DNA of 64,000 nucleotides from contig JAGGNK010007448.1 of assembly GCA_017590115.1 (NCBI GenBank), positions 4,380,815-4,444,814 on the forward strand, read 5' to 3'. Every line of letters begins with the position of its first letter. Position 1 is the first letter of the stretch. The translations under genes were made by a program, and so were the position numbers. Source of the stretch: Montifringilla adamsi. Lineage: Eukaryota; Chordata; Aves; Passeriformes; Passeridae. Below are positions 62,464-64,000 of the stretch, piece after piece. The notes below the pieces were generated by a model, which made no database searches, was not told where the DNA came from, and was given only the letters and a program-made list of their open reading frames with translations.

Positions 62464-64000
62464 AGGGTCGGTTCCTGGCCAGGAGCACATCTGTCATGTC
62501 CCAGCAGCAGGTGCAGGGCTGAGCAGGAACACCTCGAGAAGCATCTGTCCATGGACAGAGCCACTGGGAGGTTTAACACTGCCCTCTCTGCATCCAGCTT
62601 TCCAATACCTAAACAGGCTTTTCCCTGGCTCAGACCTCTGCATTCCCACCGCTGTGGTCCCAGGCTTTCTCTACAATCTCTCCACTGCTGCTGGAGAACA
62701 TGGCCCAGCAAGCAAGCTCCTTTTCTTCTCATGAGTAGAGCATCCAGACATTCCAGCTGTTCCTCTGGAAACCAGAACTGTGCTCCACAAGTTTTCCTGG
62801 ATGCTCCATGAACTTTGGGTGATCTCCTCCAGCCCAGCAGTGCACTCTGATGGGTGGGTTAGATATGGATGCTGAAACAGCACAGCTACCTCAGGGCACC
62901 TGGAAAATGGGGAAATTCAGGTAATTCTCCAGGTTTTAGTAAAGGAGGTCAATTTTCACTCTGAACAGGCTACACTGGAACTCCTGATTAGATTCCTTAA
63001 AATCACCACATAAGATATTTCTAAATAGCTCAGTGTTTCTCACTGAGGGGAATCTTGAGTGTGAAAATAGCCCTTGAAAATGTAATTTTTTTGAAGAAAT
63101 TTCATCTTGGACAGAATGCAGCAAACTACCCTCTCCTTAGAGCTGAGTGAGGTATCACCCAAGGTTTTGAAGAGAAACCCTCTTACAGCCTCATTTTGAA
63201 AGTGATCTGTGTTGGAAGGAGCAGACACCTGGAACACAGGAGCTGCCACCATGCTTTATTCTCCTCCTTTTCCAAGGTGTATCTTCTAAGAGATCCACAG
63301 ATTTAAAAAATGCACATGTCATTGCTGTGAAACCTCAGGTCAAACCCAAATCCCCCTAATGAGCTGCTTTTGGATCAGAACAACAGCTTTGGGGCCATAA
63401 CACCTGATTTGGGGCCAGAACAAGCCCTCACATCTCAATGGCAGATCAAGACAGGCACACAGACTTATCCAGCAATCCAGGGTTGGCACTTCCTTGCAGC
63501 AATCTCACTTTTCTGTGCACTTGAGGAAGCTTCAGTTCCTTGGACACAGCACCACACATCCTGAGCAGTGGGGTGCAGCTGACACGTGCCCCCCTTCCTG
63601 TGAGAATCCTCACTGTTCTGCTAATGCATCTCCACTCACTCCCTCCTCTGTCTCCTTCCCCCTGGGGAATTTACTGGCTCTCCAGGCGAGGTGGTTTCCT
63701 CAGCACCTCATTGTGTAATGCTCCAGCTGGTGAAGAAACACCTTGTCCTGACTGAGTCCCCAGCTGCTGGAGTGGGAGTGTTGGATTCCCTGAGGATGCT
63801 GAGGGCTCTCAGTGACTCGCCAGGCAGATTTTGCTGGCAGGGCAGTTTGTGTTCCCCCAGGAACATTCAAGTCTCAGCAGAAAGACGAGCGAGGGGCCAG
63901 GCTATTTTTGGCCTGGTGAGAGCAGAAAGGATAAATGCTGCATTGGGATGCTGGTTTAGATTTCTTCCTTGGTGCCCACAGTGTGCAATTAAACATGAAA
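62464..64000. other. Unique non-coding stretch to the right edge
   Basis: No gene or named repeat is visible. The sequence is of ordinary composition with short overlapping frames on both strands. Confidence 0.6.

Noticed and set aside
1..64000. CRISPR array, operon, prophage or tRNA genes
   Set aside because: I saw no regularly spaced repeats with unique spacers, no gene clusters with short gaps, and no tRNA-like B-box and cloverleaf pattern when reading the sequence by eye.

Overview
This window looks like non-coding DNA from a bird, most likely a songbird (Passeriformes). The evidence is its dispersed repeats: several 5'-truncated CR1 LINE fragments with typical avian 3' ends, an ERVL-type LTR, a TG-starting LTR family present three times, and an AT-rich LTR resembling passerine ERVK-type elements. 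These family names come from memory of avian repeats; no database search was run. Nothing points to a bacterial, phage or plasmid source: there are no operons, dense long ORFs or ribosome-binding-site pattern.

I found no protein-coding gene, rRNA, tRNA or CRISPR array that I can support. The longest open frames (about 150 to 200 codons) are scattered on both strands, often overlap on opposite strands, match no family I recognise, and in several cases cross repeats. The window is best read as intergenic DNA or the inside of one or more large introns.

Layout. 1-1.8 kb: an open, exon-like stretch at the left edge, an imperfect 189-bp duplication, then AT-rich possibly LTR-derived DNA. 1.8-15.3 kb: mostly unique sequence with homopolymer tracts, a CTCF-like site near 6.9 kb and a few AT-rich blocks that look like conserved non-coding DNA. 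15.3-15.95 kb: ERVL-type LTR with a polyadenylation signal. 16-32 kb: unique DNA with small CR1 remnants, AT-rich tracts and short tandem duplications. 32.4-40.4 kb: the repeat-rich part, with two minus-strand LTR fragments, the AT-rich LTR, a young CR1, an old CR1 and a tandem duplication carrying a CA microsatellite. 40.76-41.1 kb: an open frame with a faint C2H2 zinc-finger signature, perhaps a relic. 41-51 kb: unique DNA. 51.1-55.2 kb: a third LTR copy, AT-rich DNA, the longest CR1 and another LTR 3' end. 55-64 kb: unique DNA with A-rich tracts, including an uninterrupted run of 60 A, and a (CTG)9 tract.

The most useful leads are the zinc-finger-like relic, the CA-bearing tandem duplication, the LTR family with three copies, the 60-nt A run, and several blocks that could be distal regulatory elements. 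None amounts to a demonstrable new biological system.
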